Positions 16,162 to 25,606 of a DNA stretch of 64,000 bases are shown in pieces. This DNA is from Sutterella sp. Lineage in GTDB: Bacteria; Pseudomonadota; Gammaproteobacteria; Burkholderiales; Burkholderiaceae_F. The position numbers were made by a program, and so were the translations under genes. The notes under the pieces are model-generated. The model worked only from the letters and a program-made list of their open reading frames with translations. It was not told the origin of the DNA and searched no databases. The DNA lies in the NCBI GenBank assembly GCA_020025915.1, contig JAHHRH010000004.1:16521-80520 (forward strand). Direction: 5' to 3'. Numbering within the stretch: the first letter of the stretch is position 1; every line of letters starts with the position of its first letter.

Positions 16162-16480
16162 TTGACTGCGATACTTTTCTAGACGATCGTCGGCGGATTG
16201 ATCCGCGGGAGGAAAGTCCGGACTCCGCAGGGCACCGTAGCAGCTAACGGCTGTCCGCCGAGAGGCGAGGATTAGAGCAACAGAGACGAGCCGACGTTAG
16301 GGTCGGGTGAAACGGGCAATCTCTACGGGGAGCAACATCAAATAGGCAGCCTATAGTTCGGCCCGAACTGGTTGCGGGTAGATGGCTTGAGGCGGCATGT
16401 GAATGTCGTCCTAGATGAATGATCGTCACTTCATTTCGGTGAGGAACATAATCCGGCTTATCGGGAGAGTATGCAGTCAA
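16162..16480 (+). ncRNA. rnpB: RNase P RNA (bacterial class A)
   Basis: This is the catalytic RNA that matures tRNA 5' ends. It contains the universal core GAGGAAAGTCCGGACTCC (about 16210-16227) followed by GCAGGGCA, the GGGTGAAACGGGCAA segment, the AGATGGCTTGAGGCGG block and the 3' core GAACATAATCCGGCTTATCGG. The ends were set from helix P1: TTGACTGC (16162-16169) pairs with GCAGTCAA (16473-16480), and the helix continues after one bulged base through ATACTTTTCT and GGGAGAGTAT. The roughly 320-nt length is a little short for proteobacteria. A promoter precedes it and a terminator follows 10 bases later. Confidence 0.95.
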
Positions 16481-16490
16481 ACCCAATATA

Positions 16491-16525
16491 AAAAAGGGGC
16501 TCGGTGCGAAATCGAGCTCCTTTTT
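16491..16525. terminator. Terminator of rnpB, shared with the convergent ligase gene
   Basis: A stem of about 14 bp (16491-16504 with 16512-16525, with one or two imperfect pairs) closes a 7-base loop with A5 and T5 flanks. It suits both rnpB and the gene ending at 16545. Confidence 0.88.
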
Positions 16526-16544
16526 ACTGATTGCTTGCTTGGGG

Positions 16545-18671
16545 TTAGAGTGCCGCGATTGCTTCGTCCTTGCGAACTTTGATGCGGCCGTCCACAGCAA
16601 TCGCTTCACCATTCTTTTCAGAAATCATGAGCGGATTGATGTCGAGTTCGTCAATGAACGGGAAGTCTGTGACGAGTTGAGATAGACGCAACAACGTTTC
16701 TTCGATTTGCTCGATCTGGGCGGGCGTTGTACCACGTGCGCCTTCGAGCAACTTGTAGGCTTTGACGGACTTCACCATGTAGACGGCGTCGACAGTGTCA
16801 ATCGGTGCAATACGGAATGTGACATCCTTCATCACTTCAATAAAGACTCCACCAAGACCAAACATCAGCATCGGACCATATTGCGGATCCGTAGCGATAC
16901 CACAGACCATTTCTCGTGTGCCAGTCACCATTTCTTGGATGATGACACCTTCAAGCCCATCAAGTAGACCGCGTGCATCAAGTTGAGTAACGAGATCCTG
17001 ATACTGAGCACGTAAAGCATTGGCCGACTGAATGTTCACGCGTACCCCACCAACGTCAGTCTTATGAGACGTGGTCTTTGAGGTCATCTTCATGACGACG
17101 GGGTAGCCAATGCGATCGGCAATCGCCACCGCTTCGTCTTCTGTCGTGGCAAAGCCAGAACGACATACGCGCACACCATAAGCGTCAAGGACATCAATAC
17201 TTTCACGCGTCGTTAACTGATCACGGCCTTCGTCAAGCGCAGCCTTCATGATGGCCTTGGCTTGGTCACGACGAACATCGTAGGATGGATGTGTCCCTTC
17301 TGGGCGGTTGATCCAAAGACGCTGTTGGTTGAGGCGAGCTAAACCATCAACGGCTTCTTCAACATACATAAAGAGAGGCACATTCACATCGTTGGCTGAG
17401 AAGGCCGTAAAGAAGTCGCTCTTTGTCATAAAGACGCCGACGATCGGCTTTTCAGGGTGTTTCGCCTTGATGTCCATAATGGCCGTAGCGACATCTGTGT
17501 CCTTGAGGCCAAGGAAGGGCAGATAAATGGTGATTACCATATCAACGGCAGGATCAGCCAAGACCGTTTCAAGCGTCTTACGATAGTGTTCAATCGGTGC
17601 AGAGGCAATCATGTCAACGGGATTCTTGACGGACGCGGCAGCTGGTAAGAAACTACGCAACTGGGCTTTCGTTTCTTCAGACAATTCAGCCATCTGCATG
17701 CCGTGCTCACAAATGGCGTCAGTTCCCATGATGCCTGGACCGCCAGAGTTGGTCACAATGGCGACACGGTCACCCTTTGGAATCGGACAGTTGGCAAAAA
17801 CCTTAGCCGTCGCAAAAAGCTTTTGAAGAGAGTGTTCGCGAATGACACCAGACTGACGCAACAGTGCATCGGCAGCTAAGTCAGCACCGGCTAGGCTACC
17901 TGTATGAGAAGATGCGGCTGAAGCGCCAGCTGCGGAACGTCCCGCTTTTAAGGCAAGAATGGGCTTTTTCTTAGAAATGCGCGTGGCGATTTCACGGAAG
18001 TTGGCTGGATTCTGAATGGATTCCATATAGAGCAGAATCTGACGAACATCTTCTTCGTTTTCCCAATAGGCCATGGCGGTTTCGGCGTTGACGTCAGTCT
18101 GATTGCCAATAGAGATGAACTGAGAAAAACCTAGATTAAGGTCACGCAGAATATTGAGAATGCCCCCGCCTAAGGCGCCCGACTGAGAAACAAAGCCGAT
18201 GTCACCACGTTCAGGTAAAGATTCAGCAAAGCAACCGTCCATACGAATGGCTGGATGCGTATTGACGACACCTAAGCAATTGGGACCCACACAACGCATG
18301 TTGTATTGACGGATGCGCTTTAAGAGTTCCGCTTCGAGTTCTGCACCCGCACAACCTGTTTCTTTAAAGCCAGCAGAAATAATGCAGAGCCCTTGAATAC
18401 CTTTTTGGTGACATTGATCAATGGTTTGAAGAACGAATTTCGCGTTAACAATGATGATGGCAAGATCGACGTCGGCTGGGATATCGAGGACGCTAGGATA
18501 GGCTTCTAAACCTTCAATGACGCCACCACGAGGATTCACAGGATAGATGTTTCCTGTGAAGCCATAATCTTGAAGTCGCTTGAGGATGTCGGAACCGATG
18601 GTGTGCGCTTTAGTGGAAGCTCCGACGACAGCGATCGAACGGGGCTTCATGATTTTGTCGAGCGTTTGCAT
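16545..18671 (-). CDS. NDP-forming acyl-CoA synthetase (acetate--CoA ligase family)
   Basis: The 707-residue protein fuses the alpha and beta parts of an NDP-forming acyl-CoA ligase. An N-terminal CoA-binding Rossmann domain starts at IMKPRSIAVVGAS (7-19). Succinyl-CoA-ligase-like domains follow, with the characteristic SSHTGSLAGAD that supplies the phosphorylated H256. A C-terminal ATP-grasp domain begins near residue 480 (DAYGVRV, GYPVVMKMTS). No GNAT acetyltransferase domain is attached, which separates it from Pat-type lysine acetyltransferases. Such enzymes interconvert acyl-CoA and acid with ADP/ATP; the acyl substrate cannot be told. ATG 18671 is preferred because the CoA-binding domain starts shortly after it. 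No good ribosome-binding site is visible, so the start is less certain than the identity. Confidence 0.85.
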   Translation of the reverse strand: MQTLDKIMKPRSIAVVGASTKAHTIGSDILKRLQDYGFTGNIYPVNPRGGVIEGLEAYPSVLDIPADVDLAIIIVNAKFVLQTIDQCHQKGIQGLCIISAGFKETGCAGAELEAELLKRIRQYNMRCVGPNCLGVVNTHPAIRMDGCFAESLPERGDIGFVSQSGALGGGILNILRDLNLGFSQFISIGNQTDVNAETAMAYWENEEDVRQILLYMESIQNPANFREIATRISKKKPILALKAGRSAAGASAASSHTGSLAGADLAADALLRQSGVIREHSLQKLFATAKVFANCPIPKGDRVAIVTNSGGPGIMGTDAICEHGMQMAELSEETKAQLRSFLPAAASVKNPVDMIASAPIEHYRKTLETVLADPAVDMVITIYLPFLGLKDTDVATAIMDIKAKHPEKPIVGVFMTKSDFFTAFSANDVNVPLFMYVEEAVDGLARLNQQRLWINRPEGTHPSYDVRRDQAKAIMKAALDEGRDQLTTRESIDVLDAYGVRVCRSGFATTEDEAVAIADRIGYPVVMKMTSKTTSHKTDVGGVRVNIQSANALRAQYQDLVTQLDARGLLDGLEGVIIQEMVTGTREMVCGIATDPQYGPMLMFGLGGVFIEVMKDVTFRIAPIDTVDAVYMVKSVKAYKLLEGARGTTPAQIEQIEETLLRLSQLVTDFPFIDELDINPLMISEKNGEAIAVDGRIKVRKDEAIAAL

Positions 18672-18904
18672 GGCGAAATAAAAAACTCGTCTTCGTTGAA
18701 AATGGGGAAGTAATCGGACACGTAAATTGGACAAAGAATGGCATCACGCGTGCGATTAAAAATAGTGGAATTTTATAAGCCTACCACAGTCTAGAAATCG
18801 TGCTGAACGTTTAGAGGCTAATCCTTTCATGGGGTTTTTGGTGTGTCATGCCTAAAACGCGAGCGGCAACGGGAAAATCCTGAAGAAAAAAATTGTAGCG
18901 AGCC

Positions 18905-18933
18905 TTGACCATATGTCATGTTGACGTTAAAGT
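18905..18933 (+). promoter_or_regulatory. Probable promoter of the dcw cluster
   Basis: TTGACC (18905-18910) and TAAAGT (18928-18933) are 17 bases apart. The expected start site falls at the first MraZ-type repeat, the same arrangement as at E. coli Pmra. Confidence 0.6.
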
Positions 18934-18938
18934 GAAGT

Positions 18939-18961
18939 TGGGAAAGTGGGAAAAAGTGGGA
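18939..18961 (+). promoter_or_regulatory. MraZ-binding repeats (operator)
   Basis: Three TGGGA units start at 18939, 18947 and 18957, about 60-85 bp before mraZ. MraZ is known to bind TGGGN repeats and repress its own cluster. The first interval is 8 bases and the second 10, whereas a regular 10-base period is usual. Confidence 0.75.
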
Positions 18962-19022
18962 AGCTTTTCTGTCGCTCTACCAACGTCTTTAAACGGAATA
19001 CTCATCATCGGGAGGTCGGAAC

Positions 19023-19445
19023 GTGTTTCAGGGCACTTCGCTCTTGGTGTTAGATCAAAAAGGTCGCCTGTCGATGCCTGCAAGACATCGGGAGGCGCTT
19101 GCCGTTTTATGTGAAGGCAAAGTGACCATTACCCGCCACCCCGATGGTTGTCTCGTGATTTATCCAACCCCCGTATGGGAACGTAAGCGTGAAACGTTGG
19201 CGCATTTGCCTTATTCGGCACGTGCCTTTGTTCGTTATGTTCTTGGGAGTGCTGTTGATTTAACACCAGATCGAGCGGGGCGAATCTTAATTCCCGCAGA
19301 ACTCCGACTCATGGGTAACTTGACCAAAGAGGTTGCCTTGTTAGGGTTGGGAGAGCATTTTGAGTTATGGAACCGAGAGACGTTGGAAGCTCGCGAGCAA
19401 GAAGCAGCAGCGGCGGGCTTTGATGCAGCGGACTTTACGTTCTGA
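19023..19445 (+). CDS. mraZ: Transcriptional regulator MraZ
   Basis: MraZ is an AbrB-like DNA-binding protein that represses the dcw cluster by binding TGGGN repeats. The 140-residue protein shows the two tandem SpoVT/AbrB-like half domains, each with its DNA-contact segment: LDQKGRLSMPARHR (10-23) and LTPDRAGRILIPAELR (about 80-95). GTG at 19023 follows GGGAGGT at good spacing. It heads the cluster directly behind its own operator repeats. rsmH begins 69 bp downstream. Confidence 0.96.
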   Translation: MFQGTSLLVLDQKGRLSMPARHREALAVLCEGKVTITRHPDGCLVIYPTPVWERKRETLAHLPYSARAFVRYVLGSAVDLTPDRAGRILIPAELRLMGNLTKEVALLGLGEHFELWNRETLEAREQEAAAAGFDAADFTF

Positions 19446-19514
19446 TGAAGTTTTTTTTCAATCAGTGACTGCGTGCTGTGGCGTCATTGATGAAGTTGGT
19501 TGTGAGATACGGGC

Positions 19515-20486
19515 GTGAGCGAGCAATTTATCCATCTGTCAGTATTAGGTGTTGAAGCCCCAGAAGCCTTGGTGACGAATCCTGATGGTGTATATGTCGA
19601 TGGTACATTCGGTCGAGGCGGGCATTCGCGTCGCATTTTAGAAAAACTGTCTAGTCAGGGGCGCCTGATTGCGTTCGACCGCGACCCAATGGCTGTGGAA
19701 GTCGCACGCCAAATCACGGATCCTCGTTTTACGATCATTCACGAACCTTTTTCCACGATGCGTGAATCGCTGGTTGCGATTGGTGTTCATCAGGTGGATG
19801 GAATTTTTCTTGATATTGGGGTCTCTTCCCCTCAAATCGATGATGCCTCTCGTGGGTTTTCATTCCGTTTTGATGGTCCTTTAGACATGCGTATGGATAC
19901 CACGCGAGGCATGACGGCTGCCCAATGGTTGGCAACGGCCGATGAGCGCGAAATTCGTCATGTCATCAATTTGTATGGCGAAGAACGTTTTGCAGGGCCG
20001 ATCACGCGTGCCATTATCGCTTCACGTCAAAAAGGCGGTTTGCAGACAACGCGACAGCTAGCGGATTTAGTCGCAAGCGTTGTTCCGCGCAACAAAAAAG
20101 ACATGGGACAGCATCCTGCGACCCGAACATTCCAGGCTATCCGTATTGAAGTGAATCATGAGCTCGATGAATTGAAGTCGGCTTTGAGTGCAGCGGGTTA
20201 TTTGTTAAAGCCTGAAGGTCGTTTAGCGGTGATTAGTTTCCATTCGCTCGAAGACCGAATTGTGAAACATTTCTTTGATCGTACTGCGCATCCAGAACGT
20301 GGGTTGGATCCTCGTTTGCCACTGACGCAAGATATGTTGCCTGCACCGCTTTTTGATCGTATTGAACGCATCAAACCGAACCGTGAAGAGTGCGAGCAGA
20401 ATCCTCGGGCCCGCTCCGCGATTCTTCGTGTCGGTTGCCGTACCCAAGCTCCGTGGCGTCCGGAGGATGGAGCATGCGCCAAGTAA
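19515..20486 (+). CDS. rsmH: 16S rRNA (cytosine1402-N4)-methyltransferase
   Basis: RsmH adds the N4 methyl group to C1402 of 16S rRNA using S-adenosylmethionine. The 323-residue protein begins with the substrate-domain edge HLSVLGVEA and has the SAM-binding DGTFGRGGHSRRIL (29-42), FDRDPMAVEVA, and GIFLDIGVSSPQID. RIEVNHELDEL and VISFHSLEDRIVK are typical of the C-terminal half. The start is GTG at 19515. ftsL begins inside its 3' end, overlapping by 13 bp. Confidence 0.96.
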   Translation: MSEQFIHLSVLGVEAPEALVTNPDGVYVDGTFGRGGHSRRILEKLSSQGRLIAFDRDPMAVEVARQITDPRFTIIHEPFSTMRESLVAIGVHQVDGIFLDIGVSSPQIDDASRGFSFRFDGPLDMRMDTTRGMTAAQWLATADEREIRHVINLYGEERFAGPITRAIIASRQKGGLQTTRQLADLVASVVPRNKKDMGQHPATRTFQAIRIEVNHELDELKSALSAAGYLLKPEGRLAVISFHSLEDRIVKHFFDRTAHPERGLDPRLPLTQDMLPAPLFDRIERIKPNREECEQNPRARSAILRVGCRTQAPWRPEDGACAK

Positions 20487-20845
20487 ATCTTTTTGAACTT
20501 TGCTTGGTATGTGTGCTTGGCATCATTTTGTTTGTGATGGCCATCACGCTTGTGAACGTGCAGTATCGTGCTCGTACGCTTTTTGTGGAACATGAGCGTG
20601 CGGTGGACGTAGGTCGTCGCTTGGCTGATGATCAGGCAGACCTTTTATTAAAAGTACGCAAAGCGGCGTTGCCCGGTAGTATTTCTGAAGGCGCCAGGGG
20701 TTTAGACTTAGAAGTGGCGCGTGGCGAAAATACGGTCAACTTGGTGGTTGACGAACACCATCGCGTGAGTTTTGCGCCTGATGCGGTCTTGACGAATCAG
20801 GAAGAAAACGGACGCGATCCAAAAGCAAAAGGAGGTCGACCATGA
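20474..20845 (+). CDS. ftsL: Cell division protein FtsL
   Basis: FtsL is a small bitopic divisome protein that works with FtsB and FtsQ to activate FtsWI. The 123-residue product has one membrane span near residues 7-27 (ELCLVCVLGIILFVMAITLV), then a helical, coiled-coil-prone periplasmic part (about 35-65). Sequence conservation in this family is low, so the call rests on size, topology and position between rsmH and ftsI. ATG 20474 has GGAG upstream and overlaps rsmH; the stop overlaps the ftsI start by 4 bp, which fits translational coupling. Confidence 0.88.
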   Translation: MRQVNLFELCLVCVLGIILFVMAITLVNVQYRARTLFVEHERAVDVGRRLADDQADLLLKVRKAALPGSISEGARGLDLEVARGENTVNLVVDEHHRVSFAPDAVLTNQEENGRDPKAKGGRP

Positions 20846-22674
20846 AGTTGCGCTTCCTTGATGCGCTTGAACGCTTTTTGTTGATGGTTTGGGAAATAAT
20901 CATCGGTGCCATCATGCGTGACCGTCAGGCGAAAAAAGCCGAGCCTGAACGTGAGGCTGATCCTCTCATCATTATTCCGATTCCTAAATATCGTACGTAT
21001 GTCGCGTTTGGGTTAATCGTCTTGATGTTTGTGATTTTGGCGTGTCGTGCATTTTATCTTCAGTACGTGACGACTGACTTTTTGCAAAATCAAGGCGAGC
21101 AACGCTTTGCTCGAACGATTTCGATTGAGGGAACGCGTGGCGAAATCTTGGATCGAAATGGCGTAGTGCTCGCTTCGAGTCAACCGTGTCGTAGCATTTG
21201 GGCGGATCCTAGTTTTTTGAAGGATGTTGATCCTGAAAAAATGAAGGCTTTGGCACGCATTCTTAATATGAAGTACACGACTTTGATGAAGAAGATTCGT
21301 CAAAGCTCGTCGCCCAACTTCACCTATCTCGCGCGTAGTCAAGATTTAGATACAGCAGAAGCTGTTCGTCAGCTTGCGATCCCTGGCATTGGTATTTCTC
21401 CTGAAATGCGTCGACAGTACCCTGATGGCCCTGCCATGGCGCATATCGTGGGTTATACGGGGTGGGATGATCGAGGGCAGGAAGGCGTAGAGCTTGCTCG
21501 CGATCGAGTACTCTCTGGACAGCGCGGTGCACGTCGTGTGATTCGCGATCGTCATGGTCGCATCGTGGATGACGTTTGGGCAAAAGAAGCGTTACCTGGA
21601 CAAGATGTTTCGCTCGCGATTGATTCGCGTGTGCAGTTTATTGCTTATGAAGCACTTAAGCGGGCCATTGATAAAACACAAGCAAAAGCAGGGGCTGTTG
21701 TGGTGGCTGATGTCAATACAGGTGAAATCATTGCACTCGCGAATGCGCCTACCTATGACCCCAATGATCGTTCTACGGTGCGCTTTGAACGTGTACGAAA
21801 CCGTGTGCTAACGGACCAGTTTGAACCGGGCTCTACCATGAAGCCTTTTGCGATTGCGAAGGCGCTAGACATGGGGATTGTGGACCCGTTGACGACCATT
21901 CAGACGGCGCCAGGCAAACTCACGATTGGTGACCGAACGATTGGGGATACGCATGACTATGGTCTACTGACCGTCGCAGAAATCGTGTCGAAGTCTTCTA
22001 ATATTGGGACGGCTAAGATCGCGCTAGAAATTTCACCTCAAACGCTTTATGACACTTATTCAGAGTTGGGCTTTGGTAAGGCACCGCATATCGGCTTCCC
22101 TGGGGCTACCTCAGGGCGTTTACGCCCTGGAAAATCCTGGCGTCCTGTGGAACAAGCGACGATTTCTTATGGCCACGGGGTGACAGTCTCGCTTATGCAA
22201 ATGGTGCGTGCTTATACCGCGTTGGCACGTAATGGTGATGTGATTGACCTCACACTCTTTAAACGTGATGCCAACGAAAAGTTGCAGGGTACGCAAGTCT
22301 TTAAGCCGGAAACTGCTCGTCGTATGCGCGCCATGATGATGGCAACCGTCAAAAAAGGTGGGACCGCTTCAAATGTGAATGTGGCCGGGTATTCTGTGGC
22401 TGGTAAGACAGGGACGGCAAACAAGGTGAAGAACGGGCAATATACCCGTGACGTGGTTGCGAGCTTTGTCGGAATTGTGCCTGCAACGCAACCAAGATTT
22501 ATTGTGGCTGTGATGGTTGACGAACCTAAGAAGGGGCGTTATGGCGGTCTGGTGGCTGCGCCCGTTTTCAATGAAGTCGCTCAAGGTGCTTTACGCACAT
22601 TGATGGTGTCGCCCGATGAACGTAACGTTGTTGCGGGTGGTGGACTTCTTTCGAAAGTGAAAGCGCGCCAATAA
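20842..22674 (+). CDS. ftsI: Peptidoglycan D,D-transpeptidase FtsI (PBP3)
   Basis: FtsI is the septal cross-linking transpeptidase. The 610-residue protein has a cytoplasmic N-terminal segment, one membrane span (about 51-73), the class B PBP dimerisation domain starting with RGEILDRNGVVLA (99-111), and the transpeptidase motifs S331-T-M-K334, S385-S-N387 and K522-T-G. The N-terminal cytoplasmic part (about 50 residues) is longer than in E. coli. It overlaps ftsL by 4 bp (ATGA). Identity is secure. Confidence 0.97.
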   Translation: MKLRFLDALERFLLMVWEIIIGAIMRDRQAKKAEPEREADPLIIIPIPKYRTYVAFGLIVLMFVILACRAFYLQYVTTDFLQNQGEQRFARTISIEGTRGEILDRNGVVLASSQPCRSIWADPSFLKDVDPEKMKALARILNMKYTTLMKKIRQSSSPNFTYLARSQDLDTAEAVRQLAIPGIGISPEMRRQYPDGPAMAHIVGYTGWDDRGQEGVELARDRVLSGQRGARRVIRDRHGRIVDDVWAKEALPGQDVSLAIDSRVQFIAYEALKRAIDKTQAKAGAVVVADVNTGEIIALANAPTYDPNDRSTVRFERVRNRVLTDQFEPGSTMKPFAIAKALDMGIVDPLTTIQTAPGKLTIGDRTIGDTHDYGLLTVAEIVSKSSNIGTAKIALEISPQTLYDTYSELGFGKAPHIGFPGATSGRLRPGKSWRPVEQATISYGHGVTVSLMQMVRAYTALARNGDVIDLTLFKRDANEKLQGTQVFKPETARRMRAMMMATVKKGGTASNVNVAGYSVAGKTGTANKVKNGQYTRDVVASFVGIVPATQPRFIVAVMVDEPKKGRYGGLVAAPVFNEVAQGALRTLMVSPDERNVVAGGGLLSKVKARQ

Positions 22675-22690
22675 ATAGATAAAGGAACGA

Positions 22691-24214
22691 ATGACGATGG
22701 AAAAGTCAATTCAGGAGATCGTAGCATGGCTCGCTGCGATTGTTCATGAAGGAGCTCATCTCCGTTTAGATAGTCGAGCCGTTAAACCTGGCGACATCTT
22801 TGTCGCGATACCAGGAGCGAAGTCTGATGGTCGTGCGTTTATTCGTGTGGCTGCGGCACGTGGCGCTGCGGGTGTCTTGATGCAAACGCGAGAGGGGACT
22901 AGTGATGCCGAGCATTATCCAATCCCGACGTTATCGGTTGATCATTTGGCAGATCGATTAGGTGAAGTGGCGACAGCGTTTTATGGGGCACCTTCTGACC
23001 ATATGACAGGGATCGCTGTCACAGGGACCAATGGTAAAACCACAACCACTCACTGGATTGCTGACCTTTTAACTAAGGCAGGGCTTGCTTGTGCGGTGAT
23101 GGGGACGGTGGGTTGCCGTTTCGCTGGGCGTGCCTTTGATATGCCAACGTTAACGACACCGGATGCCATCAGTTTGCAAGGTGTTTATGCTGACATTTTG
23201 GCGGCTGGGGCTAAGGCTTTTGCAGTGGAAGCTAGCTCTATTGGTCTTGAGCAAGGACGCATGACCGGTTCTCGCTTTGATACGGCTGTCTTTACGAATT
23301 TGACCCGTGACCATTTGGACTACCACCACACGATGGATGCCTATGCAAAAGCGAAACGCATTCTTTTTGCGTGGTCTGGTTTACGCGTCGCGGTGATTAA
23401 TGCAGACGATCCAGCGGGCACCCTCATGGCTGAAGCGGCACGAGAGAATGGTGTGACAGTTTGGGCGACAACGGTAGGTGGCAAGCCCACGTTTGAAGCG
23501 CACCATGTGGTCGAAGCGCGAGACGTTCAAGTGTGTGAGGCAGGTACCCGATTGACGATGGTGGTAGACGGCGTTGAAACGCCAGTGCAGTTGTCTCAAG
23601 TCGGTTTATTTAATGTTTCAAACTTCCTTCAAGCTGTTGCTGTGCTTTTGGCGCGTCGTTGTGATGCCAACATGATTGCTCAGTGGGCAGAAACGTTAGC
23701 TTCTCCGCCCGGACGTATGCAACTGATGAAGGCCGACGGTGTGCCTTTAACAGTCGTTGATTACAGCCATACCCCAGATGCCTTACAAAAAGCTTTAGAA
23801 AGCTTACGCCCTGTGGCAGAAGCTCGAGGTGGTCGACTTTGGTGTGTCTTTGGCTGTGGCGGTGATCGTGATGCCGGTAAACGACCTCTGATGGGGCGCA
23901 TTTCGGCTGAGCTCGCTGATGAAACCGTGATCACGAGTGACAACCCGAGAACAGAAAATCCAGAAATGATCATTGAGGATATTCGAGTGGGTGCCCCCGA
24001 AGCTCGCGTCGAAAGCGATCGTGCTGTGGCTATTACGTTAACGGTGTCAGAAGCGCAAGCCAAGGATGTCATCTTGATTGCAGGTAAAGGCCATGAAGAC
24101 TATCAAGAGATTAACGGCGTAAAACACCATTTCAGTGATGTTGAAGTGGTTCGGGAAGCGTTTAACGAACGCCGCATGCATTGGTTGCGCTCAGGAGAAT
24201 CTCACCATGACTAA
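22691..24214 (+). CDS. murE: UDP-MurNAc-L-alanyl-D-glutamate--2,6-diaminopimelate ligase
   Basis: MurE adds the third residue of the peptidoglycan stem peptide in the cytoplasm. The 507-residue protein has the ATP-binding TGTNGKTTT (111-119), the N-terminal DSRAVKPGDIFVAIPG and, near residue 417, the tetrad DNPR (in SDNPRTENP), the known marker for meso-diaminopimelate specificity. Two in-frame ATG codons are possible (22691 and 22697); AAGGA lies 4 and 10 bases before them, and the first is given. It follows ftsI by 16 bp and overlaps murF by 8 bp. Confidence 0.97.
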   Translation: MTMEKSIQEIVAWLAAIVHEGAHLRLDSRAVKPGDIFVAIPGAKSDGRAFIRVAAARGAAGVLMQTREGTSDAEHYPIPTLSVDHLADRLGEVATAFYGAPSDHMTGIAVTGTNGKTTTTHWIADLLTKAGLACAVMGTVGCRFAGRAFDMPTLTTPDAISLQGVYADILAAGAKAFAVEASSIGLEQGRMTGSRFDTAVFTNLTRDHLDYHHTMDAYAKAKRILFAWSGLRVAVINADDPAGTLMAEAARENGVTVWATTVGGKPTFEAHHVVEARDVQVCEAGTRLTMVVDGVETPVQLSQVGLFNVSNFLQAVAVLLARRCDANMIAQWAETLASPPGRMQLMKADGVPLTVVDYSHTPDALQKALESLRPVAEARGGRLWCVFGCGGDRDAGKRPLMGRISAELADETVITSDNPRTENPEMIIEDIRVGAPEARVESDRAVAITLTVSEAQAKDVILIAGKGHEDYQEINGVKHHFSDVEVVREAFNERRMHWLRSGESHHD

Positions 24215-25553
24215 ATTGCAGGACTTAGTTGTGGCTGTGACGCCGCTACTAGAAGCAACCGTGGGTGATTTGACGCAAACCTATCACGGTGTGAGTACAG
24301 ATACGCGTATGGTTGTTCCAGGTAATGTGTTTGTCGCCTTGTCGGGTGAACGTTTTGATGGTCACGAGTTTGTGGCGTCTGCTGTTGAAAAAGGGGCAGT
24401 CTGTGTCATCGTTGAACACCCAGTTGATGTCGAGGTTGCTCAGATTGTTGTCTTGGATACGGGACAGGCTTACGGGTTGATTGCTAAAGCTTGGCGTCAT
24501 CGATTTGCGTTGCCATTAGCTGTTGTGGCTGGTAGCAATGGTAAAACCACGACGACACAAATGCTCGCCAAAATCTTGAAGGCGCGCTGGGACGAATCGC
24601 GTGTGTGCGCAACCCGTGGCAACTTCAATAATGAGGTTGGTGTGCCGAGAATGCTCTTGTCGCTCGACTTTGAGCATCGTGCGGCAGTGTTTGAGTGTGG
24701 GATGAATCATCCTGGTGAAATGGCACGCTTAGCCGATTGGACGCGTCCGACGGTGGTTTTGCTGACGAACGCGCAACGCGAACATCAGGAATTTTTAAAG
24801 GGTGTTGAAGAAACAGCCCGTGAAAATGGTTTGGTGATTGCGAGCTTACCTGAAACGGGTTGTGCTGTTTATCCAACTGACGATGCTTGTGCTCATATTT
24901 GGGCCGATTTAGTGATGGCGCGTGGCGTCAGTACGTTGACGTACGCCACCCAAGCGGGGGTAGACGCCGATGTCGTTGGTCAAATGGAAGGTGATCTTTT
25001 GGTGTTAACGACACCTGAAGGTGAGATTCGTGTGCCGTTAGCGATTAAAGGGAGCCACAACATTCATAATGCAACAGGCGCAGCGGCAGCAGCGCTTGCG
25101 ATGAAGGTTGATCCTAAGGCCATCGTGGATGGACTGTCGGCTTTTAGAGCATTAACGGGGCGCGGTGAACACCATATTTATGCAGGCGGCATTTTGATTG
25201 ACGATGCTTACAATGCGAACCCAGATAGCGTACGCGCTTCGATGACGCAATTGGCTACGGAGCCTGGGCCTCGCACTTATGTGTTGGGCGATATGGGCGA
25301 AGTCGGCCACGAAGTCGAAGAGGCGCATCGTGAAGTGGGTGCTTTTGCAAAGTCTATTGGCTTGGATGCCCTTTATGCGTCAGGTCCTTGGTCTCGCTAC
25401 GCCGTAGAAGCGTTTGGTGAAAACGGTCATTGGTTTGAAACGCGAGACGCGTTGATTGATGCTCTTAAAAAGGTCGAAGGAACGATCACGGTTAAAGCCA
25501 GCCACTATATGGGCTTTGAGCAGATCGTTGCTGCGCTTAAAAAAGAAGAATAA
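24207..25553 (+). CDS. murF: UDP-MurNAc-tripeptide--D-alanyl-D-alanine ligase
   Basis: MurF attaches the D-Ala-D-Ala dipeptide and completes the cytoplasmic pentapeptide precursor. The 448-residue protein shows VSTDTRMVVPGNVFVAL (29-45), the ATP-binding GSNGKTTTTQML (109-120), NFNNEVGVPRMLL and ILIDDAYNANPDS, all characteristic. ATG 24207 is chosen over upstream in-frame ATG codons because AGGAGA lies at the right distance and the N terminus then fits the family. It overlaps the murE stop by 8 bp. Confidence 0.97.
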   Translation: MTKLQDLVVAVTPLLEATVGDLTQTYHGVSTDTRMVVPGNVFVALSGERFDGHEFVASAVEKGAVCVIVEHPVDVEVAQIVVLDTGQAYGLIAKAWRHRFALPLAVVAGSNGKTTTTQMLAKILKARWDESRVCATRGNFNNEVGVPRMLLSLDFEHRAAVFECGMNHPGEMARLADWTRPTVVLLTNAQREHQEFLKGVEETARENGLVIASLPETGCAVYPTDDACAHIWADLVMARGVSTLTYATQAGVDADVVGQMEGDLLVLTTPEGEIRVPLAIKGSHNIHNATGAAAAALAMKVDPKAIVDGLSAFRALTGRGEHHIYAGGILIDDAYNANPDSVRASMTQLATEPGPRTYVLGDMGEVGHEVEEAHREVGAFAKSIGLDALYASGPWSRYAVEAFGENGHWFETRDALIDALKKVEGTITVKASHYMGFEQIVAALKKEE

Positions 25554-25606
25554 TTTTTGATATTCGTTGTTGGGGTTTAGCCTTTAACGGCGTGATTGGA
25601 TTGGCC

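Larger units (their letters stand above)
18672..19022. other. Intergenic region between the ligase gene and mraZ
   Basis: This 351-bp divergent spacer holds no convincing gene. Its right third contains the dcw promoter and MraZ operator repeats. The left part is A/T-rich and presumably holds the minus-strand promoter of the ligase gene, which I could not place with confidence. Confidence 0.6.
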
